From NCBI GenBank assembly GCA_027922465.2, contig BQMF02000066.1, positions 558,001-622,000 of the forward strand: 64,000 nt of DNA, in the 5' to 3' direction. Source of the stretch: Turritopsis dohrnii (taxonomy: Eukaryota; Cnidaria; Hydrozoa; Anthoathecata; Oceaniidae). The translations under genes and the position numbers were made by a program. The notes beneath the pieces were generated by a model, which was given only the letters and a program-made list of their open reading frames with translations, made no database searches and was not told the origin of the DNA. Shown here piece after piece: positions 47,262 to 57,451 of the stretch (the stretch's first letter is position 1; every line of letters starts with the position of its first letter).

Positions 47262-47786
47262 GCAAGATTTTATAGACACGGCAGTTAAATTTTGTCTTAA
47301 TTGATCGGTAAGAAATTAGTGGATTCCATTGATATAAACTTTATGAGAATAAATTGATATTTCATAAATTGATATTTGATTTTTAATGATTTTTCTCACA
47401 GCATGGCATTTGCATTATGTGTTAAGGAGATCAGAGGCGTAGTCAAGGTCAGTCAAAAAAAGTGGAGGAGCCCACATTATGATGTATCTTTTCAGTCTTA
47501 AGTGGCAATTAGCTTAATTGCACGCTTTTCTTTTTAATCTTTATGACTAAACTTTCCTCAACAAATTTTGACTGACCTCCAGTTGGAGATCGCAACACTC
47601 TAGGATCGGCCAATTGATGGAGCGATTAGACTTTACTTGAAACGATGTTTTTGAAAAATTTTTCCTAAAAGCTTATTACAACTTGATTGGTTATTATAAA
47701 CTTTCATTGTTTTTCGACGTCATGGTAACCAGTTCTCTTGACGTGAATTTACTTGGATAGATTTTGTTACTTTTTTGGGGGTTGTA
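47262..47786. other. Spacer
   Basis: No gene or repeat recognised. Confidence 0.4.
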
Positions 47787-48612
47787 TAGTGTGTTTCATA
47801 ATGTTGGAAATGGAAATTTTAAAGCTGCTTTTTTAAATGAATATACCGAATTTCAAAATAATTTTTACATCTATGGAAAGCCATTTTGAAGTTCTTTCGG
47901 ATAGTATGTTTTTGTGAAAAATGAAAAAGTGGTTTTTGAAAAAATAAGGAAAATGTCTTGGAAAAATGTAATTAAATTTTTAATGGTCGATTAAAATGTG
48001 AATGAAAAGAAAAGATTTTTTGAAACAATGACAGCAATTTGGAAAACAATAAACAAATTCAAACTGTGTGTTTTTATGTTTTAAAATATCAATTTGGGGG
48101 TCTCAATTTGGGTTTTTGAATTCCCTTGATATCCTCTAGCTCAAGCTATTTTTCTTGGGTTTTCCCATCGTTTATTTTATTTATAAAAATAGCCATTTTA
48201 CTTTGCATAATATTTTGTCTATCTACTCCACTGATATAGGAAATACTAGTTTTATTTAGGAAAAAAGAAAAACTGTATATATAACATTTTTAACCTGTAC
48301 TTAAGTTTTGTCTCTCCCAAAAGAAGATGTATATATATGCATAGTTTATTAGGTCTATCACTGAACTTGTATGTATCATATTATTATAAAAGTGATTGAC
48401 ATGAGGGGGACTATATGCTGCACATTTGCTGCCCCTCTTTGGATTTGACTTGCGAGAAAATACATAACGAAACTAAGTCCGAATAAGTTCATTGTGATGA
48501 AAAATCTTGGATTAGATTCAAACAAACACAACAAGAAATTTTATAAAACTAATATTTCGATTTACAACGAAATCATCATCAGAGTGTTGTTACAGAAAGC
48601 TATCAAACGAAT

Positions 48613-49988
48613 TTAAAATAAGCACAATTCCCTAGAGGCCATGAGTCCGGAGTTTAAAGTTGGACGAGTCTGTTTAATGTATAAAGCTTCTTTTATCAGT
48701 AATATGCTCCAATTATCACTTTTATCAATGACACGTATGTTCTGCTTTACTAAGTTGATATGTGACGAGCGGATATCATTCGCTTCATTAGATGATTTCA
48801 CGTTATGGAATAACTCATCATGGAAGTTCAAAATTCCATTGATATGATTTACACCTACGCAATTATCAATATGTTTGCGGACAGCACTATTTCCATCAAA
48901 CCAAGCATGTTCTAAAATGCGTTCATTCAGGGTTCTTTCAGTTTTACCGATATACTTTTGTTGGCAACCAGGGCAAGAGAATTCATACACGACTGAAGAC
49001 TGGCACAGCAACGGAATACGGTCTTTTGTATTCGTGAAAAAATTAACTTTCGTTGTGTCATTCAGCAATTTAAAACTGATAGAGACATCCTTTTTGCAAT
49101 TGCGTCTGATCTTTGCTATGCACGATTTGGCCAATGCTATACTTTTGTCACCAAGGTAAGGAAACCTGAACCAAATAACGATAGATGAATTATTATTTTC
49201 CAAAGACTCAGTTGTCGAAGGCTGTTTGTTCAATAAACGGTGTATTATTGAATCGCTGATACGTTTAGGAAATCCATTCCATGATGCAAAACGTTTTATT
49301 GATGTGATTTCCGTTGGAAGTTTATCAGGTGAACAAATACGTAACGCCCGATTGACTAAACTACGTATCCAGGCTGTTCGAAAATGCCAAGGTACGAAGC
49401 TATTGAAGTTCGTATATAAACCAGTGTTTGTATCTTTCCTAAAAATGGTGATACCATCCGGGCATAATTCTAAATCAAGGAAATGCGGAACAACATCTTG
49501 AAAATAGTCAACAGTGAAGCGTAAACTTGGATCGAATTTATTAAGCAGTTCATGAATACGTGGAACGTCTGCAGGTTTTACAACAAGTAGAGTGTCGTCA
49601 ACATATCGACCATAGAATTTAATGACACCATCATTAACTAAATCATTTATAACATCCTTCTCTAACTCCGTCATTATGATATTAGCCAGGACTGGACCTA
49701 ATGAGGAGCCCATACTAACACCATCCTTTTGTTCATACACAATATCATCAAACAGAAAAGCAGTTTTGGTACAAGTGTCAAATATCAGCTTCCTTAATGA
49801 CTTTTCTTTCAAAGTAGTATTCAATAACTTGTCATGGTAGATACGTTTGCAAATGATATCTATAGTTCTTTTTAGTGGTACATTGGTGAACAGTGACTCC
49901 ACATCAAACGAAATATAAACGTAACCATTTGTGAAAAGATTGTCCGGGATAGACCGTATCCTATCAATAGCATCGAAAGAATCGATAG
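48613..49988 (-). pseudogene. Penelope-like RT/GIY-YIG protein, minus copy (5' truncated)
   Basis: Open frame of about 457 residues. RT motif A is FDVESLFTNVPL, motif B DGVSMGSSLGPVLANIIM, motif C RYVDDTLLVV, followed by PHFLDLEL. The C-terminal GIY-YIG endonuclease reads VVYEFSCPGC, then YIGKTERTLNERILEH. The upstream RT fingers (LPKIHK) are missing because the copy is truncated at the junction near 49988; the apparent ATG at 49998 is made by junction sequence. It differs from the plus copy by two residues (Pro for Ser after PADV; Lys for Met before YIGK). The minus-frame ORFs on the plus strand are shadows. Confidence 0.85.
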
Positions 49989-49995
49989 GAGAGCC

Positions 49996-51513
49996 CATGG
50001 CTTACCTAAGATCCATAAAACCTTTACAAATATACCTAAATTTAGACCTATTATCGATACAACTGGTTCTGCGTATTACTCAGTTGGAAAATACTTAACG
50101 AACTTATTGAACCCATTAACTGCCAACCAATACACCATAAAAGATTCTTTCGATGCTATTGATAGGATACGGTCTATCCCGGACAATCTTTTCACAAATG
50201 GTTACGTTTATATTTCGTTTGATGTGGAGTCACTGTTCACCAATGTACCACTAAAAAGAACTATAGATATCATTTGCAAACGTATCTACCATGACAAGTT
50301 ATTGAATACTACTTTGAAAGAAAAGTCATTAAGGAAGCTGATATTTGACACTTGTACCAAAACTGCTTTTCTGTTTGATGATATTGTGTATGAACAAAAG
50401 GATGGTGTTAGTATGGGCTCCTCATTAGGTCCAGTCCTGGCTAATATCATAATGACGGAGTTAGAGAAGGATGTTATAAATGATTTAGTTAATGATGGTG
50501 TCATTAAATTCTATGGTCGATATGTTGACGACACTCTACTTGTTGTAAAACCTGCAGACGTTTCACGTATTCATGAACTGCTTAATAAATTCGATCCAAG
50601 TTTACGCTTCACTGTTGACTATTTTCAAGATGTTGTTCCGCATTTCCTTGATTTAGAATTATGCCCGGATGGTATCACCATTTTTAGGAAAGATACAAAC
50701 ACTGGTTTATATACGAACTTCAATAGCTTCGTACCTTGGCATTTTCGAACAGCCTGGATACGTAGTTTAGTCAATCGGGCGTTACGTATTTGTTCACCTG
50801 ATAAACTTCCAACGGAAATCACATCAATAAAACGTTTTGCATCATGGAATGGATTTCCTAAACGTATCAGCGATTCAATAATACACCGTTTATTGAACAA
50901 ACAGCCTTCGACAACTGAGTCTTTGGAAAATAATAATTCATCTATCGTTATTTGGTTCAGGTTTCCTTACCTTGGTGACAAAAGTATAGCATTGGCCAAA
51001 TCGTGCATAGCAAAGATCAGACGCAATTGCAAAAAGGATGTCTCTATCAGTTTTAAATTGCTGAATGACACAACGAAAGTTAATTTTTTCACGAATACAA
51101 AAGACCGTATTCCGTTGCTGTGCCAGTCTTCAGTCGTGTATGAATTCTCTTGCCCTGGTTGCCAACAAATGTATATCGGTAAAACTGAAAGAACCCTGAA
51201 TGAACGCATTTTAGAACATGCTTGGTTTGATGGAAATAGTGCTGTCCGCAAACATATTGATAATTGCGTAGGTGTAAATCATATCAATGGAATTTTGAAC
51301 TTCCATGATGAGTTATTCCATAACGTGAAATCATCTAATGAAGCGAATGATATCCGCTCGTCACATATCAACTTAGTAAAGCAGAACATACGTGTCATTG
51401 ATAAAAGTGATAATTGGAGCATATTACTGATAAAAGAAGCTTTATACATTAAACAGACTCGTCCAACTTTAAACTCCGGACTCATGGCCTCTAGGGAATT
51501 GTGCTTATTTTAA
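49996..51513 (+). pseudogene. Penelope-like RT/GIY-YIG protein, plus copy (5' truncated)
   Basis: Open from the junction: HGLPKIHKTFTNIPKFRPII shows the LPKIHK motif that marks Penelope-like RTs. Motifs A, B and C and the GIY-YIG domain follow as in the minus copy, ending at TAA 51511-51513. The frame has no internal stop over about 505 codons. The N-terminal part of the protein is missing, and there is no ATG at the start, so it is coding-intact only downstream of the truncation. The 3' UTR runs to about 51697 and includes CTGATGATGATTTCGTTG. Confidence 0.85.
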
Positions 51514-52010
51514 ATTCGTTTGATAGCTTTCTGTAACAACACTCTGATGATGATTTCGTTGTAAATCGAAATATTAGTTTTATAAAATTTCTTGTTGTGT
51601 TTGTTTGAATCTAATCCAAGATTTTTCATCACAATGAACTTATTCGGACTTAGTTTCGTTTTGTTTCTTCTTAAATTGTCATTAGGACCCAGATTCTGAG
51701 AAAATACATACTACTACTACTACTCAGCGCAAGGATAAAATTATTTTAAAAATTTGATTGGATTCAGTGCTTTGAAACAATAAGAACGATGTAATTAAAC
51801 TACGTGTTAATCGACCATTAAAACTTTAATTGCATTTTTCGATGACATTTTCCTTAATTTTTCAAAACCCACTTTTTCATTTTTCACAAAAATATACTAG
51901 CCGAAAAAACTGAAAAATGGCTTTTCATTGATGTAAAAATTATTTTGAAATTCGATATATTCATTTAAAAAAAACAACTTTTTATTTCCAACATTACGAA
52001 ACACACTGTA

Positions 52011-52585
52011 CGAGACTTCGAATAGCTTTCTTGAAAGAAATGTGGTATCTCCGGTTCTGACCATTTGATTTATTAATCAGCGGTTTTAGTCCGCTGTATA
52101 CCTTAATGTAGATTTATAATTTTCACTCACGTTGTTTTTCCCGTTCAAACTGTTGTTGAAAGCCCCTTGAGACTAGTTTGACAGTGAACTGTCAATGAAC
52201 AGAGTTTGACACGCTTAATTGTTCCTTAATTACTTATAATGATCTCCATGTTTCAATGTTGTGCAAATCATGCACTCTTCTTCTTTTGTCAATGAAAAGT
52301 TTGTTCACTAATTGGGAGATCAATATGGAGTGTCGTGTCAGGATCGTTTTTGTCCATTGCGTTCTCAAAAGTGTTCCCTACTCATTAAGCCTCAATTGTT
52401 CACTACGTAAGATATGAACTATTCCTTTTGTAATGGAACGGTTCGTGTATGCCATTAACAAGGAATACTTTGTTCCTATGTCAAAAGGAGTGAATAAATG
52501 ACTCTCATGTGAAGCGCAATATGATATAAGTAAGTCATTCAAGTGTAAAGAACCCAGTATTCGTTTTCTTAATTTGTATCAATCG
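52011..52585. other. Spacer
   Basis: No gene or repeat recognised. Confidence 0.4.
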
Positions 52586-52883
52586 TTAAGTAAGTAAGTA
52601 AGTAAGTAAGTAACGGGAGTTTTTAGTCCTTGGGCTTCCATCCGTAACGGTTGGTTCTTCCGCCCGCCGACTTGCAACTGTTAGTTGACTTACCGCCAGA
52701 GATACGTATAGCATTGCTCTAACTTGCCCGAAGGCCAGTGTGCAGTCAGTTGATGGCTCCTAATGGGCTGACACGCTGCTTTTAAAGCGCATCGGAGTGG
52801 TGTATTGAGATACGACATGACTGGACTCGAACACGGGTCGCAGCGGTCGCACTCAAAGGTACCAACCACTACACCATCGCTGC
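52586..52883 (-). mobile_element. tRNA-derived SINE, copy 2 (complete)
   Basis: On the minus strand it begins GCAGCGATGGTGTAGTGGTT. The A box is TGGTGTAGTGG (52868-52878) and the B box GTTCGAGTCC (52823-52832) matches consensus. The 3' tail (CTTA)6 lies at 52587-52613. It is more complete than the copy at 18484. A poorly defined AT-rich AAAAGATAAAAAGTT repeat follows on its 5' side (52884-52930). Confidence 0.9.
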
Positions 52884-52937
52884 AAAAGATAAAAAGTTAA
52901 AAGATAAAAAGTATAAAAAGTTAAAAGATACGTTGTT

Positions 52938-54803
52938 TTGTTTTTAAAAATGTCGAAAAGAACATTGTTTATGAACTGGGTTGCAATCGATGGCGCTGCT
53001 AAACACGAGAGAAAGTTGGTATTACGTCCAAACGATAGAAATACGTACATCTGCCCTGTGCAAAATTCCCTGCACAATGGTTTTAAAAGCAGTCGAGGTT
53101 TACGCAAGCATATCGATGCCAAGCATTGTTGGTATTATTATTTTGACGAAGCTCCAGATATCAAAAGGGAAGAACCCGAGGCAAAACAGCCAATCAGAAA
53201 AAAAGTATGTACGGCACACAAGCCTTTCTTTTGTATTAACGATGGTATTGGTAAGACGCTTTGGAACTGGCTGCGTACATCATGTGGAGGAGGGAAGTCT
53301 GAAAAAGAAGCGAAAAAATGTGCACAACGATGTATGAAATTTTAATGGCTAGTTTGGACGACCTCAAATCAGAAAGAAACCGAAGAATTTGTCGATTGTT
53401 GCTTAGGTACACCATCATTATGGACTTCCTTAAAATGCTTGAAGAAGATTGGAAACTAAGTAGTTCGGCGTCGTTAAATTACTTAAAATCAATATAAATA
53501 TCATACTGGACTTTCGAAAAGCGAACAGTGTTTCCGAAAGAACTTTAAGTTGTTTTGTCGCCACCGAAATTTACATACGACGTGGTGAAGAAAATCTCGG
53601 AAAGAGAAAAATACATGAGTATTCTCGAAACCTGGATTTGGAGACACTCATTGCTCGAAACAGTTGGGCGAGCTTGCAGGAAATGGAAAACGTCATCCCA
53701 TACCACATCAATTGTTTTTGAGACATCCTACAAGAATGCAGAGACCAACGAAACGTTTCGGCATCTCAACTTGCGTTTGCAACGAGATTCATTGCTACGT
53801 ATTTATTCGTTCGTTTTAAGTGCTCAGGACCAATGACCTATCAATACTTAATCATAGAAATGATTGATAAAGCAAAGACCAATGGAGGTTACATCGACCA
53901 AAAGGAATTTCAAACTGCCGGGAGATGCTTATTTGACACTGTGATTCTCGATTCCGAAACCATGGAGATTCTCGATTTCTGTATCCAGCTAGTGAGACCG
54001 AAATTAAATCCTACTGCGACTACTTGCTCGTAACAAACAAGGAAAAAGAATACACCGCGTTCTCGTCAGCCACGAGCGTCCTCGTTCATGAAGCTATTGG
54101 GAAATACATACACCTGACTCGCTATCGACAAATTGTGGAGACGGAAAGTGCGAAAAGACTCAACCAATCTGAAAGAGAAATCATTTCACGTGACCAAAAG
54201 CACAGTTCTTACGTGGCCAAAGTAGCATATCAAAAGAGCTTCTCAAGAGACGTTGCTTCATGCAGCAAAAAGTGTATGGAGAAACTGGTTGGCGAAAACC
54301 GAAAGGAAGTGAGTGCAGGCGTGATTGATGTTTTAAGATCAATCAACAACACGGCGCGTAAATTCGATCAGCAAGTACTCGATCAAGCAGAAACGATAAT
54401 GTCACGGCTCTGCAGTAGTTCATGTGAACAAGTTGTTGGCAAGGCTAACGATGACGACGATGTAACAATAACGAATACCATTCCAGCTACCTTAGAAAAC
54501 TCTGCCACTACGAATTTGCATGTAGATCGAGCACTTGTACCACTTATAAGTTCTGAAGTGAATTTGAAGAAAGAAGTTGTAAATGATCAAACCAAAACGC
54601 GGGTAAAATTCTCAAGGGAAGAAGACCTTTTTTGTGTAATAGCATTGCAAAATATTTGAAAAGGATTTTGGACACTTATACTTAAAGATCCTGAATAATC
54701 TTTTCATCCGTGTCGTAACAAGGACACGCTGAGAATGCGGTCAGAATCTCAGGCATATAAACGTAACGCAGAAGAATATTTGAAAAGTATTTCGGTTTTA
54801 TGA
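52938..54803 (+). pseudogene. Zinc finger / tyrosine recombinase / SANT protein, multiply frameshifted
   Basis: The N-terminal frame (52938-53345) has a finger-like YICPVQNS...GLRKHIDAKH. From 53346 to 54033 the protein continues in pieces across all three frames, including LGTPSLWTS, KMLEEDWKLSSSASLNYLKS, IYIRRGEENLGK and PMTYQYLIIEMIDKAK. The frame at 54024-54659 holds the catalytic end: YIHLTRYRQIVETE (His/Arg pair), RDQKHSSYVAK (His) and VAYQK (Tyr). After another shift, KFSREEDLF, GFWTLILKDPE, then HPCRNKDTLRMRS up to TGA 54803 form a Myb/SANT-like domain. I know this as a repetitive tyrosine-recombinase family in cnidarians and molluscs. At least five frame breaks make it dead. Confidence 0.65.
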
Positions 54804-54817
54804 AGCATATATATACT

Positions 54818-55066
54818 TTAGTTGAAAACTACTTTCAATTGAAGGTCACAGCGATTGTTAATCTTTGCTTCACTCTCGATTTCTCTCTTTGAAACAGGCT
54901 TCAACTTTAAGTTTTGAATTCTGTCAAAAAGACGGGCCTCTTGGCTTCCAGTGTAAACCTTCATAAAACCGCGGGCTTCTGACGGGCTTCCCTCGAGTTT
55001 CCTTTCAATAAGACGGGCTTCAACATTATCTGCCAATGTGTTGATTTCTGCGCTATGCTTAGTCAA
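54818..55066 (-). CDS. Hypothetical protein fragment with EAR-type repeats
   Basis: 82 residues with three loosely repeated segments: VEARLIERKLEG, SEARGFMKVYTG and QEARLFDRIQNL, rich in Arg, Glu and Lys and probably helical. It lies tail to tail with the YR relic. No family recognised; it could be part of the same element's minus-strand set. Confidence 0.35.
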   Translation of the reverse strand: MTKHSAEINTLADNVEARLIERKLEGSPSEARGFMKVYTGSQEARLFDRIQNLKLKPVSKREIESEAKINNRCDLQLKVVFN

Positions 55067-55165
55067 TTTGATGGTCCTCTAGTGACATGCGCAAAGACGG
55101 GGAAGTTAAACCTGATCAGAGCTCATCTCGATTAGAGAGATCGGATTTTAACACTGAAGTCAAGA

Positions 55166-55192
55166 CTTGCAGAGAGTTCGAACCTCTGCAAG
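55166..55192. other. Perfect 9-bp hairpin with TTCGAA loop
   Basis: CTTGCAGAG and CTCTGCAAG pair perfectly around AGTTCGAAC. A 12-bp palindrome GCGCTTAAGCGC follows at about 55200-55211. It lies directly upstream of the ORF at 55226. Confidence 0.6.
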
Positions 55193-55225
55193 GCTTTCGG
55201 CGCTTAAGCGCTAAAGCAGTGCAAA

Positions 55226-55645
55226 TTGGACATGGCAGCGATCGAGGCTGAAATGGCAACGAACGAACACGAGGCGACGAACGATCACGACGAGAACGAC
55301 AAAGCCAAACCAGCGACGAAACATCACGAGACGCAAAACGACCACGATCAAGACGACGGATCATCACGAACAAGATACGACAACGAATACATCGATGCAG
55401 TAATGGTTGATGGAATCAGGCTGTTCAAGCAAGTCTTTTATAGTCTAGCTGAACATAATACCTCCAGATCCATCTGCGAAGCCCTCGAAGTATACTTCAA
55501 GAAACCGGGCGAAGAAATCGTCGACGCAATCCTCAAAGATACAAGATACAGAAGCAAGTCCACCGTCTATTTTAAAAACGAGCAGGATCGAGACCGAATC
55601 CACGACCATGGAATTACGATTGATGGTATCAAAATCAAACCGTGA
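55226..55645 (+). CDS. Hypothetical gag-like protein
   Basis: 139 residues. The first 50 are highly charged (EATNDHDENDKAKPATKHHE) and likely disordered. The rest is a compact domain ending STVYFKNEQDRDRIHDHGI and a short IKP tail. That end resembles the RRM-like domains of retroelement gag proteins (V.F....DRD.....GI.I.G..I.P), but similarity is loose. The same frame goes on after the TGA with only two further stops to about 55840 (KAAQMAENLKKANPERKGK), so the original protein may have been longer. Function unknown. Confidence 0.4.
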   Translation: MDMAAIEAEMATNEHEATNDHDENDKAKPATKHHETQNDHDQDDGSSRTRYDNEYIDAVMVDGIRLFKQVFYSLAEHNTSRSICEALEVYFKKPGEEIVDAILKDTRYRSKSTVYFKNEQDRDRIHDHGITIDGIKIKP

Positions 55646-56253
55646 AACATTCAGCAAGCTGAAACGACACCACAAGAAACGAAAAGATGAATAACACCAG
55701 ACGCGACACCACTAAAACACGAAGAATCCAAAATAAAAGCAGCACAAATGGCCGAAAACTTAAAAAAAGCAAATCCTGAAAGAAAGGGCAAAAGCAACAA
55801 AAGAGGAACTACTTACAATTTTAACTTTAGTACAAACTGAAGTTGATAATACAGACAGTCGAATATACAGGTGTCAAGCCTGCAAAAGAGCAATGGATAG
55901 AGTCAACGAAAAATTAAAGAACATGATAAGAAATTATGATAAGAACATGATGACATAAAGACATTTTTTTTTCTTTTTTATTTATGATCTGTACACATAG
56001 TATATGTGTGTTTTACCTTTCGGCATTAATGGCCGATTGGAAGAAATTGTATTTATCGAGTCTTAATACTTGAAATACATTTTAATAAACATTGATTTTG
56101 GAGTTGCGGTCGGTACATACCTGATACCCAGCGATTTAAAGCTTGGGAATCTCGACAACATCTCCGATTTTTCGACAAAGCTTACCGTTGCGACTCACAC
56201 GGTAAACTACCGCCACCGCCACCTAAACAACACTCCTTGGGAGGATTTCAGGG

Positions 56254-56690
56254 TCACAGAACGATTTGTTCAGTTGATTTCCCTCTTCCAACGACTTCCG
56301 CTGCCACCAAGCAACATGAAGAAGAAAAGCACGCTCTCATGTGGGTAGGCGTTGGATTAATTGCGCTTCTTTTGTATTTCAAACCATAGCCATTCATACC
56401 AACCCCCAAAACTACGACTAGCCATGCGTTGCTGGCTGGAGCTATGACACCTTTCTTCAAAAAGTTTAAGAGGCAGCTTACAACACTTCTGATGATCCCC
56501 GGCAATGCAGCTCCAAGTTTACTTGCAAATTTTCCAAGAAGGCGTCCAAGTGCTTCGACCTGCTTCTTTACTCATTGCTGCACACCAGCTCTTCCAGAAG
56601 CAGCAAGAGGACTTCCTGGAGTAGGAGTAGGAGCACCATCTGTGAAAGAGGTTGCTATCGTTGATATTACCAGCGAAAACGTTGATTGAA
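56254..56690 (-). pseudogene. Hydrophobic C-terminal part of the coiled-coil protein
   Basis: Minus-strand frames read FSLVISTIATSF and a Pro-rich PTPTPGSPLAASGRAG, then after a stop EALGRLLGKFASKLGAALPG with IIRSVVSCLLNF and a further hydrophobic stretch. This follows directly the coiled-coil ORF at 56705-57451 and seems to be its membrane-active end, separated by a frameshift at about 56705 and a TGA near 56575. The plus-strand ORFs here are shadows. Confidence 0.35.
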
Positions 56691-56704
56691 ACGCTTGTGA
56701 TCCA

Positions 56705-57451
56705 TTACTTTCGAAAGAGGATGCGAAGTTTCTCCCCTAGTGTTCTACCCTTGTCGAGGACTTTGAACACCATCTCTTTGATGCTCAACCACTGTCTAGA
56801 CAACTCCTTGCGGTTAGCACTCAGCACATTTAGTTGCGCTGCACGCTCCAGTTTCAAATTGGAGAGTCGTCGCTTAATCTCTTCTTGCATTTCAGGTTCA
56901 ATGGTTTCACCTAGTTTGCGTTCTTTTCTTGCTATTTGACTATCAACTTCGCCTAATTTTGCTAAGTTGTTCTCCATCTTCCCACGTATTCGTCTTAGTG
57001 CTTTGTCTAAGCCTCTAAGTTCACGCAAGTTAAATTCAATCCCTTGTTTGCGTAAGATCTTTTCCACCTCTAAAGTTTTTTGGGTGCCTTGATCGAGCAT
57101 TTTATTCAATACCTCCACCACATCTGAGATTTTGTCGATGCCTTGACTGTTATCTAAGCTATCCATTTCAGGCTCCGACAGTACGGTGTTTTCTACATTC
57201 TTGAAACTGTTCATCCACGCCCTTTGTGATATCTTCCTGTTAGGTACCTCAAAACCGATGTTACGAAGACCTTCTTTCCTTAAAGTACGCGCTATCACAC
57301 CTTCTGATTTGAGTTGCCCATCCCGAGTTGTTAATGCTTCAGACTTTCCTTTAAAGAATAGATCACGGCATTCCCGTTTAAAGTAATCCGTATGTAAGAC
57401 TTCGGGTGTTTGACCTGTCTGTTTAGACAGCTTGTCATTATGCTTTCTCAA
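56705..57451 (-). CDS. Hypothetical coiled-coil protein
   Basis: 248 residues; the frame begins after a stop with no ATG, so the N-terminus may be lost. Residues about 1-90 have a folded look (YFKRECRDLFFKGKSEALTT). About 95-235 show a long heptad pattern rich in Leu, Glu, Lys and Arg (RIRGKMENNLAKLGEVDSQI), i.e. a coiled coil. It ends in LRILFRK, where the downstream hydrophobic segment seems to have been fused. I recall similar coiled-coil plus glycine/alanine-rich amphipathic tail proteins as repeated cnidarian loci but cannot name a family. Possibly a structural protein of a virus-like element (speculation). Confidence 0.45.
   Translation of the reverse strand: MRKHNDKLSKQTGQTPEVLHTDYFKRECRDLFFKGKSEALTTRDGQLKSEGVIARTLRKEGLRNIGFEVPNRKISQRAWMNSFKNVENTVLSEPEMDSLDNSQGIDKISDVVEVLNKMLDQGTQKTLEVEKILRKQGIEFNLRELRGLDKALRRIRGKMENNLAKLGEVDSQIARKERKLGETIEPEMQEEIKRRLSNLKLERAAQLNVLSANRKELSRQWLSIKEMVFKVLDKGRTLGEKLRILFRK

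Larger units (their letters stand above)
48467..51697. mobile_element. Two Penelope-like copies in head-to-head inversion, one insertion
   Basis: A 13-bp direct repeat (GAGAAAATACATA) flanks the pair at 48454-48466 and 51698-51710, the size expected for a Penelope-like target duplication. Inside, a minus copy (48467 to about 49988) and a plus copy (about 49996-51660, with about 37 further bases) point away from each other. Both are 5' truncated at different points and joined by about 10 filler bases. The arms are almost identical for about 1.5 kb, so insertion was recent. Confidence 0.8.
48108..51724 (+). mobile_element. LINE-like 3' end with (CTA)n tail, inserted in the MITE and itself split
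   Basis: Sequence absent from the intact MITE copy starts after GGGGTCTCA (48107) and ends in a (CTA)n tail at about 51710-51722 followed by CTCA. CTCA on both sides may be a short target duplication. A simple-repeat tail with no ORF fits a 5'-truncated LINE or a SINE. It is interrupted by the Penelope-like pair at 48467-51697. Confidence 0.5.
47787..52008. mobile_element. Palindromic MITE, second copy, split by nested insertions
   Basis: The left half (47787-48107) and right half (51725-52008) match the two halves of the 24192-24816 element, and TA flanks both ends. The left TIR has TAGTGTGTTTCAT for CAGTGTGTTTCGT. The middle is replaced by 3.6 kb of LINE-like and Penelope-like sequence, making the MITE the oldest layer. 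Confidence 0.75.
52938..57451. mobile_element. Decayed YR-bearing element, possibly virus-like
   Basis: A tyrosine recombinase relic (+), small ORFs of both strands, and a coiled-coil ORF with a following hydrophobic segment (-) lie together with converging directions and no host-type exons. GC content and Arg-rich ORFs at 55.2-55.6 kb differ from the AT-rich surroundings. No terminal repeats were found, so the borders are only the outer coding limits. A single-element origin is inference. Confidence 0.4.

Noticed and set aside
48641..51485. ORFs on the strand opposite to the Penelope-like copies (48641-49840 and 50286-51485)
   Set aside because: They are mirror images in both copies because the arms are identical; they are antisense shadows of the RT/GIY-YIG frame.
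55150..55210. tRNA gene suggested by a TTCGAA loop
   Set aside because: The 9-bp stem is too long for a T arm and no acceptor, D or anticodon arm can be placed around it on either strand.
56070..56690. Plus-strand ORFs at 56070-56348 and 56429-56689
   Set aside because: The minus strand gives a more coherent amphipathic and Pro-rich protein that continues from the coiled-coil ORF, so the plus frames are taken as shadows.
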